Shown here in pieces: positions 1-11,511 of a stretch of 64,000 nt of DNA. Source of the DNA: Hirsutella rhossiliensis. Lineage: Eukaryota; Ascomycota; Sordariomycetes; Hypocreales; Ophiocordycipitaceae. The notes beneath the pieces were generated by a model, which saw only the letters and a program-made list of their open reading frames with translations, was not told the DNA's origin and did no database searches. The stretch covers positions 248,001 to 312,000 of the forward strand of contig NW_025408688.1 in the NCBI RefSeq assembly GCF_020360975.1. The letters run 5' to 3'. Numbering within the stretch: the stretch's first letter is position 1; each line of letters begins with the position of its first letter. Made by a program: the position numbers and the translations under genes.

Positions 1-663
1 CGAGTGCTATTTGGCCGAGACCAGCCCAGGGAAGACACTCTCACTCACCTCTGCCGCTGCGTCAGGCGGCTCTCGAACGCCCAGTCATATAACGTCGAGA
101 TTTCGAGCTTCCAGATTCTGACTGGATGGGTGATATGTCGCACTGCCCATTGTCGGACCGTTGCTCCATTCTACACTGGGTTTCGTACGGCGCCACTCGT
201 ACGAAGGCGTGACTCTACCGTTAGCTGTGACAAGCCGCAGACCGAGCTTCGTACTGGCCTGCAGAACAAAGATCCTGACTCTCACCTGTTCCTGCGTGAT
301 CTCGGCCTCGTCGTGGCTGTTGGTCGTGAACATCGGAAAAAAGCAGGATTGTCGGGCAGGACTGAAAGGACCATAAGATAGTTACTGAAATGGGAGAGAA
401 AACAAGTTACTTGGGCAATTCCTTCGGCCTGTTCCATCTCCTGAGGAACTTTTTCCATCGCCTTTTCCGAAAGAGCTTTGCCCTTATTGCTGTCCAACTC
501 ATCAACTGAATACCATCCTTGACCCTCCATAAAAAACTGCGCTCCCGCCGCAACTTTCCAGTTTGATATCTCTCCTGGTCTCTTCCTACCATATTTCGCG
601 TACAATTATTTCCATTCGGCGAATGGCGTCCACCACGTTGCCGTCCTCGGGCAGTTGGCTCAG
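1..663. other. No supported gene; decayed flank of a Helitron fragment
   Basis: Only short overlapping open frames are present on both strands and none shows a domain I recognise. The minus strand continues directly from the Helitron N-terminal fragment at 664-957, so at least the right part is probably its frameshifted continuation (inference). Confidence 0.4.
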
Positions 664-957
664 TCACTCGTTGTCGATGACGATGCATCGATATCCAGGA
701 TGATGATGGCGGAGGTAGTCAAGCCATATCATAACCGCCTGGCGGCGCACACGGAACTGACGGGTAAATTGCCGGCTCAGATTGGCTTGTGATGACGTGT
801 TGGCAGGACGCAGCAACACCGTGTTCAACTCCCGCGGCAGAAGCGGGAGCTGGTTGTACACCAAGCCAACTTCGCGAAGAAAGTGAACGACATGCCCCCG
901 ATACTTGTACTGCTGCCCTCGCACCAGCATGATGTTCACAACTTGCCTGCTAGGCAA
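664..957 (-). pseudogene. Helitron-like N-terminal (DUF6570-type) fragment
   Basis: The 98-codon frame contains the block GQQYKYRGHVVHFLREV followed by LPLLPREL and LLRPANTS. I recognise these as the conserved region that precedes the Rep domain in fungal Helitron-like helicases. It then reads into an RRQAVMIWLDYLRHHHPGYR segment typical of the same proteins. No Rep or helicase domain follows before the window edge, and the sequence above 960 is unrelated, so this is a truncated fragment. It diverges clearly from the matching region of the long Helitron to its right (KGHIVVFPN at about 2608), so it belongs to a different Helitron family. It lies head to head with that element. Confidence 0.7.
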
Positions 958-1037
958 CCGCTACTGCGTAATCACGCGACGGACCTTTCATTTGTGTATA
1001 AAGAGCTGCACAACTCCGTGCGTTCGTTCATTCACTT

Positions 1038-1107
1038 CTTGTTCTTTAGATAATTCTCATCAATTGCCTGATGCCATCTCTGACCCGTGTGGAGCCAATT
1101 GTCTGAC
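1038..1107 (+). repeat. Short dispersed repeat, copy 1
   Basis: About 70 bases beginning at TTGTTCTTTAGATAATTC match, in inverted orientation and with only a few differences, the sequence at 51324-51394 inside an enlarged intron of a Myb-type pseudogene. The parent element is not identified. It sits between the minus-strand Helitron fragment and the 5' side of the long plus-strand Helitron. Confidence 0.7.
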
Positions 1108-1429
1108 AGTATTCGATTGCCGATGCGGATGGGTCATCTCGGCTTTAGGTGGGCGAAGGCTCTAATGACATGGCCTGTAGCTACCTGCTTTGCCTTGAGG
1201 AACGAAAGGTTCTTCCTTCCGCGTCCTTCGCCACACCTCCACATCCTCTACCCCCTACGCACGGACCGCATGCCGCTCCGTGCCCACCAGCCACTCTTCA
1301 CCGCCACCTGTTCTTTTCCCCACCAACCTTCCTGTTCCTGCTGCCCGTTCCCCCGCTCCCGCCCCGGTCCCACTCTCCGGGGCCAACTCTCCTTCTCGTA
1401 CCGATTGTTCACAGCCATCACCGTGCACC

Positions 1430-2205
1430 ATGCCACGAGAACACCCCGTCACGGTCTCGCCCGAGGAGGTTCGCCGCACTTTGGGTGATCTTGAATCGCA
1501 GAGATCCCAGCAGCGCCGTTCCTATCAACGACCTTCACCGCTTATCAGGGTTCCCCACGACGAGATCCTCCGCGTCTTGCACGATATGGACCGCCAGCGC
1601 GCCGAAGAACGATCCCGCCGCCGTGAAGCTCAATTCCAATATACCGCACACACGCAACAGCCGAACAACCCATCCCCGAGACGACCCGAGAAGAGCAAGC
1701 GCCTCCACTCCACCTCCAACGCAGCCAAAACACTCCCTAGAAGACAAACGCAGCTGCCAGCGACTGCATCACCGAGACGACCTAGAGAGGGCTATCACCC
1801 TCCACTCCACCTCCCACGCGGCTAAGGCGCTCCTCCAAAGACACGCGCAGCCGCCGGCCGCTCCATCGCCGAAACGACACAGAGAAGAGGAGACACCTCC
1901 CACTCCACCCCACGCAGCCAACGCGCTCCTCCAAAAGACACACGCAGACGCCGGCCTCTCCATCACCGAGTCGATCCAGGGCGGAACAACCGCTTCGCCC
2001 TTCATCGCCCACACGGACGGGGCGCTTCCCACGAGGCCCGGGCCTACGCAAGAAACCGTTCAACTCCAGCGAGACTCTGTCGAGTCTGCGCTACATCACC
2101 ATGACGCCCGTTTCCGCTCTAAAGAGCAGGCATCGTCAACAAGATCCTGGTGCAACGAAGTTCCACGTGCCCTTCAGGTAGCAGCTCCTAGATCGTTCTA
2201 CCAGG
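1430..2205 (+). pseudogene. Helitron N-terminal extension, Pro/Arg-rich, repeat-containing
   Basis: A long plus-strand open stretch (the frame ending at 2384 starts near 1149, a second frame carries MPREHPVTVSPEEVRRTLG from about 1430) leads into the DUF6570-like region. It is rich in Pro, Arg, Ser and His and contains three tandem units (see the repeat at 1702-1990). A similar MPR-rich start precedes the Helitron region on the minus strand at 41688, which supports treating this as the real N-terminal part. The frame changes inside the repeats because the unit length is not a multiple of three. No catalytic motif is present. Confidence 0.5.
1702..1990 (+). repeat. Three tandem units of about 97 bp
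   Basis: The segment CCTCCACTCCACCTCC, followed by an ACGC-GC-AA core and a purine-rich tail, starts at about 1702, 1799 and 1897. This gives three imperfect tandem copies with a period of 97-98 bases. Since 97 is not divisible by 3, successive units are read in different frames, so the repeats cannot encode three equal peptide units in one protein. Confidence 0.7.
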
Positions 2206-5200
2206 CGTTTACGGACGAGAGGACGTTGCCCATTTCTCACTGCGTCTTCTGCTATAGAAAGACCCCACCTTGCGAGCTCTCAACCATGCAGTGGAGGGTC
2301 GATTGTCGCCCTCCTGCTGCAGGCGACCAGGACCATCCAGAAGTGTGGCGCTTGCCTTCCGCCGCACGAGCGCGCGGGAGTTGACGTATGCCGCGAGTGT
2401 CGCGCCAGCTTCGACGGTGGACGGCTGCCCAAAGCCTGCTCGGTCAACAATATGGCCATCGGTTGCGAACATCGGTACCCTGGCGAGCTTGATGACCTCT
2501 CTCCCGTTGAGGAGAGACTCATTGCCCTGCATGCGCCCTTTGGCTATATCACCAAGTTCACGGTCGACAACAAGACCCGTTCCGGAATCAGCTACCGCAA
2601 GCACGTGAAAGGACATATCGTCGTCTTTCCGAACAAGGTGGACGATCTTGTTACCACCGTTCTTCCCCATCCCTTGCTGCAGACCATTGAGAATATCCAC
2701 GTCTCTTGGAGCGGTTCGGCTAAGCCTGGCTCCGCAGACGTCAGACACCTGCTTCAGGTGCGCAAATCTCGAGTGGCGGCCGCCCTGGCATGGCTGCAAA
2801 GGAACAACCCACTTTACGAGAATATCGCAATCGACCAGGCAGAGATGGATGGCTGGCGGTATGCCGACGGCTCCACTGTTCCGACCGTCATCATGGACCG
2901 CATGCAGAGAGAGGAACCGTCGACCGTTGAGAGGACTCAAACTGACCACATAGTCCCGGACACTGATCGAGGCTTGGAGGAAAACAGTTTCAGAAGCATC
3001 GATGAACTTGTGAGCTCGATCGATGGCACCTTCGTCGACGAGTCTCGCGACTTGGACTGTACTCTATCGACTGAGCAGACTCGACCTCTCCTGGTGAGCT
3101 GGCGACTCTTGTCCCCGACTCGGCTGCCATCGGCCAGGAAGTTGAAACCATATGTGAGACGTCTGCATCCGCCATGTTCCTCTCGATAGACCGGCTGCCT
3201 TTGCGGATACCGATAAGCTGTCGTTTGTGGCGGGCATGGCCAACGCCAATCCGGATCCACGTGGCCGCTCTATACCATGCGTTATGCAGGTCCAAACTAC
3301 GGAGATCAGCCGTTTGTCCGAGTAGAACGTGGTGCGGACTTTGCAGACAACCTGCACGAAGATTTCTTCCCTCGAACATTTCCCAAGCTTTTTCCGTGGG
3401 GAAGGGGCGGCCCGAAATCGAAGGGCGACTCGAGTCGTAGCCGACAAAGCGACGCTGCCGACCGTCGTCCGAATCACTCTCTTCAATACTGACCAGATAC
3501 GTATTGCAACGGCATGGAGGCCGATTCGCCACCCATCCTGTGTTTTGTTTCTTAGTATTCAACACCCTCCTTCGCTCCACCAACCGCCGCATCAGCATGG
3601 TCCGTGTCGCTAAAGATTCCTTCCACAGACTTGAGCAGGCCTATGCAAACTTGACCGAGGACCGACTGAAGAGGGCCGAAGTGGAGATGCGGAGACGAGG
3701 ACTACGTCGGACCCCGACATATCGCTCTTGCTTCGCGAGCTGTCGATCTTTGGCCATGCACAGCCGCTCTCGAACGAATCCCGTTTACTTATGCGGAGGA
3801 AGATACAAGCTCTAGACATCCGCGCCGGTATGCCTGCAATCTGGATTACCATCAGTCCCAACGACATTAATAACCCGGTAAAGATGAAGCTTGCCATTCA
3901 TAGGCTCCACGATTACGAGTCTGCGAAGGAGCTTTTGGCCGATCTCCGTGAAAAGTACGACAGGATCGCCCTGAGCACCATGGATCCGGTCAGCTCGGCC
4001 ATCTTCTTCCACCGAGAAATATCCCTATTCTTTGAAAAGTATGTGAATACAGGCCGGGAATCGATCTTCGGGAAGATCAGCCACTACTACGCGACGGTGG
4101 AAACGAATGAGCGAGGCAGCCTCCACTTGCATGGACTCCTCTGGCTGGACGGCAACATGCGCTTACCGAACTTGATAGACGACATGGCCAATCCCGCGGA
4201 AGAAGCATATCGCGCCCAGGTGATTCGATATATAGACTCCGTCTTTCATGAGTGTCTAGATGAAGATGCCGGAAAAGCCGTGCGACAGGAGAGGAAGCCC
4301 ATCGATCCCGTGGAGGAGGTCATGACCAGCACCTCGGCTCTCACTGCGGCTTTTGAAGACGAATCCAATTTTATCGCATACTGTTGCCAGGTGCACTCCC
4401 ACATACACCTGCCTTAAGTATTCTTTGAAGGGGTCATCGACCGGGGCAGATCAACAGAGACGGACAGCCTGCCGCTTCAAGGCACCGTGGAAGATCGTCG
4501 AGCAGACAGGATTCACAGAGGATGGCTTGCTTCAGATTCGGCGCAACCATCCACTCGTCAACCGGTATAACAAGTCGTTGGCGGTCGGCCTTCGCCACAA
4601 CCACGACGTCTCGATGATCTTGACCAAGACCAAGGGCCTGGCCATGGTGTACTACATCACGAACTACGCCACCAAGCTGGATACGCCGATGTGGAAGCGC
4701 ATTGCTCTCGCCACCGAGGTTGCCCGCCAACTTCGCGAGGCCGGTCGTCCGACGTCTCGCGCGCCAGGTCCCGCCCTGCCCGACGAGAGGCACCAGGCGG
4801 TATTGAACGAAAGCCGTCAATTCCTGATGAGAACGGCAAATCGCATCTTCTCCGAGCGACAACTCGGCTGTCGAGGTTTGTTACCACCTCCTTGGATATG
4901 ACACCGACTTTACCAACGTGCCGCATTGGTCCTTCTTGAACTTGACGGCCCTATACTGGACAATCTTTCGGCTATGGGCGCATCTCCGCCATCAGGCCGG
5001 CGAGCTCACGGACGCCGAACAGCCCCAGAGACAATCCTCTGAGGCAAGGAGGGCGAACCCTATTATGCCTGGAGGCGTACGCCTACCGCGGTCATGTTCT
5101 ACAAGACTTATGCCTGTATGACTACATGTCAATGATTCACTTGGTGCGTCGAAATGGTCGGAGTGAAGATGACTCACATTTTCTCGATGGCCAGGATTCA

Positions 5201-5817
5201 GACTGTGAAGGCTGGATGCAAAGCTTCGACGGCCCGACCAGTACGCCGTCCCGATCTTCCAAGGATACATCAGCGACGACCACGAGGACGATCACCCAGT
5301 CTATATTAAGCGGTACGCTCTAACCCCCGGCACCGTTTTGGCTCCGTCTGACACTCTGTGTAGAAACTCTGTCCTACATTTGGCGTTATTCGTCCCTTGG
5401 GAAAACTTCACTTCTGAGAGCCTAGGTGATATAACCGACATATGGACGACGCATCGAGCGGGCCTTTGTCCCCGCCTCCGTTTCTACGTCTCTAACATTT
5501 GTCTTTTGAGAAAGTCTGCCGAAGACGCGCGTAAGGACGCGAAGCTCTGGGCCAGTCGGTCGGAGGGCGACGACACAATTGACGTTGAGTACCCGCTTGA
5601 CGATGGCCGATACGAAGAAGAGCCTCCAGCGATGGCTCATCGTCAGGCCTACAGAGCTCTACTCCAGATTTTGCGAAATGCCGTGCAGGACACGGACGCC
5701 ACAAAAGACTCCCCCGTCCTTGGAGGTTTAATACACGATCTGTGCGAAGAGAACCCGGCTGGAGAAGAGCAACCTTTGTCCAACGTCAAGAGGATCTGTA
5801 CCGAATATGCCCCATGA
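2206..5817 (+). pseudogene. Helitron Rep (HUH endonuclease) region, frameshifted
   Basis: Blocks in order. About 2206: RSFYQAFTDERTLPISHCVF with CxxC pairs. 2452-3100: GCEHRYPGELDDLSP, KGHIVVFPN, IHVSWSGSA and AWLQRNNPLYENI, the DUF6570-like part. 3300-3420: FADNLHEDFFPRTFPKLFPW. 3504-3620: GRFATHPVFCFLVFNTLLRS. About 3730-4417: the Rep core with the HUH motif SLHLHGLLWLDG at about 4120-4150. 4353-4901: LRHNHDVSMILTKTKG followed by YYITNYATK at about 4650-4676, which supplies the paired tyrosines and lysine of Rep motif 3. 5338-5817: LALFVPWENFTSESLGDI, the linker to the helicase. The catalytic residues I can see are intact, but at least four frame changes separate the blocks. In life this protein would nick and rejoin DNA at the element ends. 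Confidence 0.8.
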
Positions 5818-7678
5818 TCAAGGTGACGCCTTGTGTCAACTCCCATATCTCGAGACGATGTCCAGGCAGCGGCCAAGGCCCAACAACTATTGCATCTTCG
5901 GATGCTAGACGACATTGAGGGTGGTTCCCAGGGGACCATGCTTTCCGCGGATGGCGCCGACATCGACGATACGCTAGCTCGCTACGGCGATACGGAGTCC
6001 CCTGCTGCGCTCCCGGGCAGCGACCTCAATGAACGAGGCCCTCGGATGCTTGTCGACGTCAGTCCGGCAACTAGCTTCGCGGAGATGGGACACACCGCCG
6101 CGGCCAGCTTTACACTGAACTATCTACAGACCATGGCCCTTCAACTCGTTTGCCTGTTTCTGGACAAGTATACTGCTAATCCGGACTCAGCGGGTCAGCA
6201 TCTTCAATACACCGGCGGGCCGGGTGGCACGGGAAAGTCGAGGATTATCGATGCCCTGAAGGACGTGTTCGCGGCGAGGAACCAGCCGCATCTTCTGCAG
6301 ATAACCGGCACGTCGGGCAGTTCGGCGGCCCAGATTGGCGGCACGACGATCCACTCGGCCTGTGGGTTAGATTCCCATCGCGATCCAAACAAACCGCCTC
6401 CCCCCTTCTCGGAGGCGAAGAAGTGGATCTGGAAACAGAAGCTGGTACTCGTGATTGACGAGGTCAGTATGCTGGGAGGAGCCACTCTGCACAACGTCAG
6501 TCATTACCTGCAGGCACTCCGTGACTGTCCGGACGAACCGTTTGGCGGCATGCCCGTCGTTCTACTGATGGGAGACTTCTACCAGTTCGCCCCCGTGCGG
6601 GAGACAAGCCTACTGATCATCAGACCGCCGGACCGAACAGAGACCCCCTTGCGACAAGCGACCATATCTCACCACAGCGGCTGCAGATTGTGGCATCTGT
6701 TCAAAACCGTGGTGCTCCTCGAAGACCAAGTCCGCGCACGCAACGATCCCCAGCTCCGTGCACTCCTGGATCGAGTTCGTAACGGGCGCCAGACCCATGA
6801 AGATCTGAGCTTGCTCAATGCCAACATTGTAGGACGCTCGCAAATCACCTTCCACGATGGTTTGCGCGCTATAACGCCGCTGAACCGCACCCGGTGGGCC
6901 CTCAACATGGAAGCTGTTGTGGGCTGGGCGCGCTTCAACAAGCGGCACATCCGTATCTTTGTCTCGACTCACACCTGGCGCAACGGCACGCTGTCTCCAA
7001 ACCTCATAGCGCGAACCATCGGACAAGGCGACGACTCTGCCTGCAAAGTCCCCGGCGTCTTCTTCTACGCCCAGGGCATGCCCGTGGTTGTGAACAAGAA
7101 CATCTACACTGGCCTGAAGGTGGTGAATGGGGCTGACTTTACTGCCGTGGACGTGATAATCGATCCCAATCACCCGGGATACTGCTTGGCAGATGACGTG
7201 ACCATCCACTTCGGGCCACCGCTCGGCATTCTTCTGCAGTCCGAGGAGACGAAGACCTTGGCGATACCGTCCTCCCGGTGGGGACAGTACTTATCCGGCC
7301 CATGTCGCATACACTTGATTCGACTAACTCTCACTTCAAGTTCTTATCCGCAAGATGCACGCGACGTGGACTGCCCGCTGTACCAGCGTTCGTTCTCACT
7401 GATTACAAAGCCCAGGGTAAAACATTCGTCGAAGTACTGTTGGAGCTGCGTGGAAATCGTGTGACCAATGGTGAACCCTCCAAGTGCGATTTTACGAGCC
7501 TCTATGTGCAACTATCCAGGTGCACCTCGCTTCGGGGCATCAAGCTTCTAATCCCGTGAGACACCATGACTTCATTGGCAATGGGCTCGATCAGGCCATT
7601 CTTGATGGAATGCAGAGACTCAAGAACTTGGCCGCGGAAACAAGACGGTTATACAAGGACCAAGGTTTCGAAAAGTAG
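5818..7678 (+). pseudogene. Helitron PIF1-type DNA helicase region
   Basis: A single open frame of about 540 codons (5833-7464) contains Walker A GGPGGTGKS at about 6213-6240, Walker B LVLVIDEVSM near 6450-6475, MGDFYQFAPV (motif III) and a VVLLEDQVRAR block. A frame change at about 7270 then moves into the frame ending at 7559, which carries FVLTDYKAQGKTF and SLYVQLSRCTSLRGI (motifs V-VI). The tail to 7678 is in another frame. The long frame has no ATG at its left end and is preceded in the same frame by a stop at 5815-5817, so it is a piece of the RepHel polyprotein, not a separate gene. The role is 5'-3' unwinding during rolling-circle transposition. It resembles the piece at 25048-25350. 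Confidence 0.8.
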
Positions 7679-7688
7679 TGCTAGTATA

Positions 7689-8411
7689 CTAACCATCCTT
7701 ATAGTTTGACCTTTCGCCCGTCGTAACGCGGCACGTAGACGTCCTACACTTCATAAGGTGACCGGACCGCACGCCAGTCGTCCGGATCTCGCCCTCCCTT
7801 CCCAGGACGTAAGCGCTTTGCTCCTCACAATAATTTACCCACCATTCGTCGAACGCCTGGCGGCTGTAAAGCCACCTCGGCGGCCCGTCTCCTTCCCGAA
7901 CAGGTCCAGGATATGGTCGCAGAACATCCACACTCCTTCGAGATGCTGCGGATAAAATGGCTTCCTGTCCTTGCGCGCGACCACGACGGTGCCAACTTGT
8001 GACTGCCAGTCTGGAGGTGCAAACCCGGAGTTGGCATCAATATTGAGGTACGTAGCAATCTGGTTGTCGAGGTCTGCCTCGTTGACGGACTGAGTCCCCG
8101 TCCGATCCAGGACCAGCGGGACCTCGATGAGCCCTGGGACGGACGGCACTGACTGCGAAAACACGACATGATTCGCAGGGATTGTAGTGGCAGACCAAAG
8201 GGGAAACTTGCGTTTCTCGGCCTCACATCGGACAATGACAGCTTCGACATGCCCCGACTTGCTGTGCGTTTCCCTCAAACCTGATGTACCCATCGGCGGG
8301 GAGGCATGCGTGGGCGGCGGGTGGGTTTGCTGCTGGCGCTTGCTGGGGCGATGCCTCTGGCTCCGAATCGGTGTCGATGTTGTCCCACTTTGAGTAATCA
8401 ATCGGAGGCAT
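7689..8411 (-). pseudogene. Fungal hypothetical protein (KWDNIDTDSE / VVVARKD family), frameshifted
   Basis: The ATG at 8411 opens MPPIDYSKWDNIDTDSEPE, a start I associate with a family of fungal proteins of unknown function. After a frame change near 8260 the reading continues in the frame to 7835 with HVEAVIVRCEAEKRKFPLW, ATYLNIDANSGFAPPDWQS and GTVVVARKDRKPFYPQHLEG. A second frame change near 7870 leads into PRWLYSRQAFDEWWVNYCEE in the frame ending at 7689. Similar proteins often carry a C-terminal MYND finger (from memory, uncertain); none is visible here. The gene lies immediately downstream of the Helitron helicase in the opposite orientation, which would fit a gene fragment captured by the Helitron or an unrelated neighbour. 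I cannot distinguish these. Confidence 0.6.
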
Positions 8412-9334
8412 TGAGTCGATTCTTAACAAACTGTTACACTTTACTGCATGATTCGCGAACAGTTCAGACTCCTTTGCCCTTCGAGATGATGGCCCCTTAC
8501 AAGTTACCTCCGCGTTCTTACCCCGCCCGCCCTCAACCCACCTTGTTGTGGCGGGGGAAAAAGGCGGCCAAGCAGCCACACCACCGGGGGCAAGCCTCAT
8601 CGTCTCAGCAGACCTGCCAGTGTGGAACCAAATTCAGTCCCGTTCCTCAAGGCATTGGCGGACCCTGCAAGGGGCCGCTCTCCAGTCCGCACGCACCCAA
8701 CTCTCAATTCGCACGCACCCCCCCACATTCAGCCACGTACCAGCCACAGCGTCCCCGATGTCGCCTACGTGTTGATTTAGCTCGCAAAAATTGTCCTCAA
8801 CCTTTTGACGACCGTCAATGCAACAACTGAAGCTATGGCTATGGCTTCTCTAGCGCTGCCTCTAGCGCCTCCTCTAGGAGCCTGTCCTGAGCTGCCCCGA
8901 GCTGCCCCGAGCTGCCCTGGGTTGCCCGCTCCGGCGTGTGGAGCATCGAATAAGCCACTGCCAAGCGGTTGAACGAACATTGTACAGCCGCTGCATTTTT
9001 TCGCTGCCGCAATACTTGTGATATCCTGGCTTACACGCGTCGCCAAGTTGTAGCGTATTTAGGAATCTGGTGTACCAGTCTACGCTTCACAGTCTTCGAT
9101 GCTGCGCGAAATACATATCGTGTAATTTTTTCCGGCCCTTCCATAATCTGCAGATACTCCCCTCTCATGCTCTTTGAACTCTTCAAATAACAAAAATTCG
9201 AGATGCGAAATTACAGTATCACGCATCGAGGAGAAAATTGACTTACCAGTTGGCAGTTGCTTGCCGTAGGTACATCTCAAGGCTTTGACCGTACCGTACT
9301 TGCGTTCTGGCGAAAGGTTTCTACCGCCCTGTCA
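8412..9334. other. Intergenic, no gene seen
   Basis: No supported coding sequence. A short direct repeat of GAGCTGCCCC occurs three times at about 8889-8918. Open frames here are short and without recognisable motifs. Confidence 0.5.
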
Positions 9335-9822
9335 AGATCAAGACGATCATTCACGGTGCTGCCTAAAGGCAGCAAGCAGTTCGTAATGCCATATTAGTGA
9401 TGGATTCGAACCTTCTAGGTGACATCGTCATCTATGCTGTGTGATGGGTTCTAATAGTGTAAATTACAGCTATGTAGTCCTCGTGCGTTTTACATTGAGC
9501 TGAGGAAAGAAGAAGGAAAGGAAAATAGAAGGACAGAAATCCTCCAACAAAATAGACTAAGCCGTTACTGGAGCAACAGTGCTTAGACCGACAAGGCACT
9601 GCCTTGTCCAGCAGGGCCTAGCCCGTTACATGCTGCCTAGGTGGCGACATCGCCACTCAGCCCAAAATTCCAAGTATAAGAAGCCAACTTTTCACCATCA
9701 CTTAGATAGAGAATCAAGAGTCTTTCGTTGCCCGATACACAGGGATCTTCTTCCCGATCGTTGTTCAGTCATCCACACCAACCGTGCCCCTTGTTGTGTG
9801 ACCCCTGTCTCTTACGATCTGT
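9335..9822 (+). repeat. Dispersed LTR-like repeat, copy A (split by a solo LTR)
   Basis: The left part (9335-9439) and right part (9631-9822) together align with copy B at 38957-39249. The shared sequence includes TGGATTCGAACCTTCT, the 18-base near-palindrome GGTGGCGACATCGCCACT (9640-9657), a TATAAGAAGCCAACTT block and CCCGATCGTTGTTCAGTC. Shorter copies occur at 49055-49165 and 52449-52727 (minus) and 58545-58740 (plus). The architecture suggests a solo LTR of a copia-like element (inference). Confidence 0.75.
9440..9630 (+). mobile_element. Solo LTR (191 bp) with 5-bp target duplication
   Basis: The insert begins TGTGATGGG and ends CCCGTTACA, which are imperfect inverted ends of TG...CA type. 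It is flanked on both sides by TGCTG (9435-9439 and 9631-9635). Removing it and one TGCTG restores continuous alignment of the surrounding repeat with copy B at 38957-39249. A 5-bp duplication is usual for Ty3/gypsy and Ty1/copia insertions. No internal coding region remains, so it is a solo LTR. Its complement would begin TGTAACGGG, so the original transcription direction is probably minus (uncertain). Confidence 0.85.
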
Positions 9823-11511
9823 GACTGACTGACTCACTGTGTTCCGTCCCGCAGGTCCTAACGGCCATCAGGTGCACAGCCTCTGATGCAGCTTGGCGTC
9901 ACTTGACCAATCATACGCGCAGCCCAGAGTTATTGATGTTCTAAGCTCCAGTTCTCATTGGTCAAAATCGCTTCTACTAAGAGGACAAGATGACGCCACG
10001 CCATCCAGACGTGCGCCGTCTCTCGAAACATGCATGAAGTTTGTGCAAAAGCCCCTCCCTGCCCGGCTGAATTCTGCCTCCAGGTCCTGGTAAAAGACCA
10101 GCTCAAACGGAAATAATACTGTAGTGTACACTATGTTACATAGTAAGCCAGTCAGGACAATAAAGGTGCACTTCGGCGCTCATTAGCTCCACAGGAGTAT
10201 GAACTACTCGCGCATGTCCACGACCGTTGCCCACCAGACTTACCTGAGCCTGCTTTTGCCCAATCTAGACGCTATATTCTTGGCTCGGCGGGCGGAGAGC
10301 CGGAAAAGCCTATGTCGCAGAAGAATCGAAAAATGTCTTAACCTTCTTCTGGGCGTTCACAAGCACGTTTCAGATCAACAGACAGTGTTGGAGCCGCCAA
10401 AAGCGGCAATTCTGGAGGTTGGGGTAGGTAATAGCCCCTGCCGCACCTCGAACGTCATCATCGCGGTTTGTGCCCATGTACCTGGAAGTAGTGTCGCTGA
10501 AATGCGCCCAAAAAGGACGCGGTTTGGTGACGCAAGTTGTGGCCCCTGACCATTCTCTCGCATACGTCTCCGAGACCCCACATCTCCCACCTCGCCTTCA
10601 CTCCTCTCTCTAGCTCTACTTTAAAGTACTTCTGCACTATCCCGCTTCATCGCGCTCCAACCGAGCTGCTGCCACGAGACCCTCCACTACGCCCACCTTC
10701 GCCTCCATATGCCTCTAAACGCAGCCATCTCAAGAAGAGGGCGTAGTGCCTGGTACAACGCAAAATCTGACAGAAAAAGTGCTAAGAGAGGTGGAAGCAC
10801 ACTGTGGCTGCGGCATAGCAGCTCGTAGAACGAAGACGTCAGGTCATTGCTGTGTACATATTGCAACCATCTCGAGAATGTCGGGTGAAGCAGAAGCGCG
10901 ATTCGGCCGGCAGTGCAATTTCATGGTTAACTAATCCTTTCTGGGCTGTGGCGGCAGCCATCCGAGAACAGGTGGTAGGATTGATGACCTGCAGCAAAAG
11001 ATGCAGGACGCTGCTGACCAACGATCTCCATGTGCAGGGCACCTTCTTGAACGAATCATCACCTATGCATGGCCCTAAACCAGGACCCCTTAATCGTTCT
11101 ATGCGCGATATTTATCTTCCATGTGTCTAGCCGTATTAGGCAAGGGCGCCTCACACCTAGCGGTAACTTAGCTATGCGCGTTTCCTCTGGAAATGGCGCT
11201 GTCGTAAGTCACGATTGGTGAGGCGCACTTACACTATCGACAAACATGTCTGACATAACATAGAGGTGTCGCGAAGCCAGATACTTAGTGTCATCTGAAT
11301 CATTAGACAGTAGCTCCAACTTTTCGTAACATAAGGCAAACGCAATTGGCATCCAGAAAGTGAGGTTATCGCGAGATTTAATTACAATAAACTAGTAACT
11401 GAGTAGTATTGATTACCGTTTGGGACATCTCCAAAAAAGCAAAAAGACGTGCTAGGCTAGAGAAGTAGATCTCTATGACGGTACAAGATACAAAATAATA
11501 ATAATAATAAT
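9823..11511. other. Intergenic, no gene seen; ends in an (ATA)n tract
   Basis: No open frame here has recognisable motifs. A frame of 116 codons at 10199-10549 lacks any feature I can support. An (AAT)n run at about 11493-11511 directly precedes the LINE copy and could be a LINE tail or a simple repeat. Confidence 0.5.

Larger units (their letters stand above)
1191..7678 (+). mobile_element. Long, frameshifted fungal Helitron (rolling-circle transposon)
   Basis: In order: a proline-rich N-terminal extension with tandem repeats (to about 2200), a DUF6570-like region (2206-3190), the HUH Rep domain (about 3500-4700), a linker (4900-5800) and a PIF1-type superfamily 1 helicase (about 6000-7600). 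This is the Rep-Hel order of fungal Helitrons. At least six changes of frame interrupt it, so it is not autonomous as read. The left limit is approximate. It is placed at a 19-base motif, TGCCTTGAGGAACGAAAGG, that recurs inverted at 46809-46827 at the edge of another Helitron-bearing block. I could not identify a CTRR 3' terminus with a hairpin just after the helicase, so the true right end is unknown and may lie beyond the adjacent minus-strand pseudogene. Confidence 0.8.

Noticed and set aside
1149..2384. 411-codon plus-strand frame as an independent host gene
   Set aside because: Its last part (SFYQAFTDERTLPISHC) is the start of the Helitron DUF6570 region, and the rest is low-complexity tandem repeat; treated as part of the Helitron.
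7640..7720. Helitron 3' terminus near CTAGTATACTAA at about 7680-7692
   Set aside because: No stable hairpin 10-12 bases upstream and the next base context does not fit CTRR-T clearly; left unassigned.
9400..9440. tRNA-like T-arm motif (complement of GATTCGAACC) in the dispersed repeat
   Set aside because: The same motif recurs in the other repeat copies, with no acceptor stem, anticodon arm or A-box nearby that folds; it belongs to the repeat.
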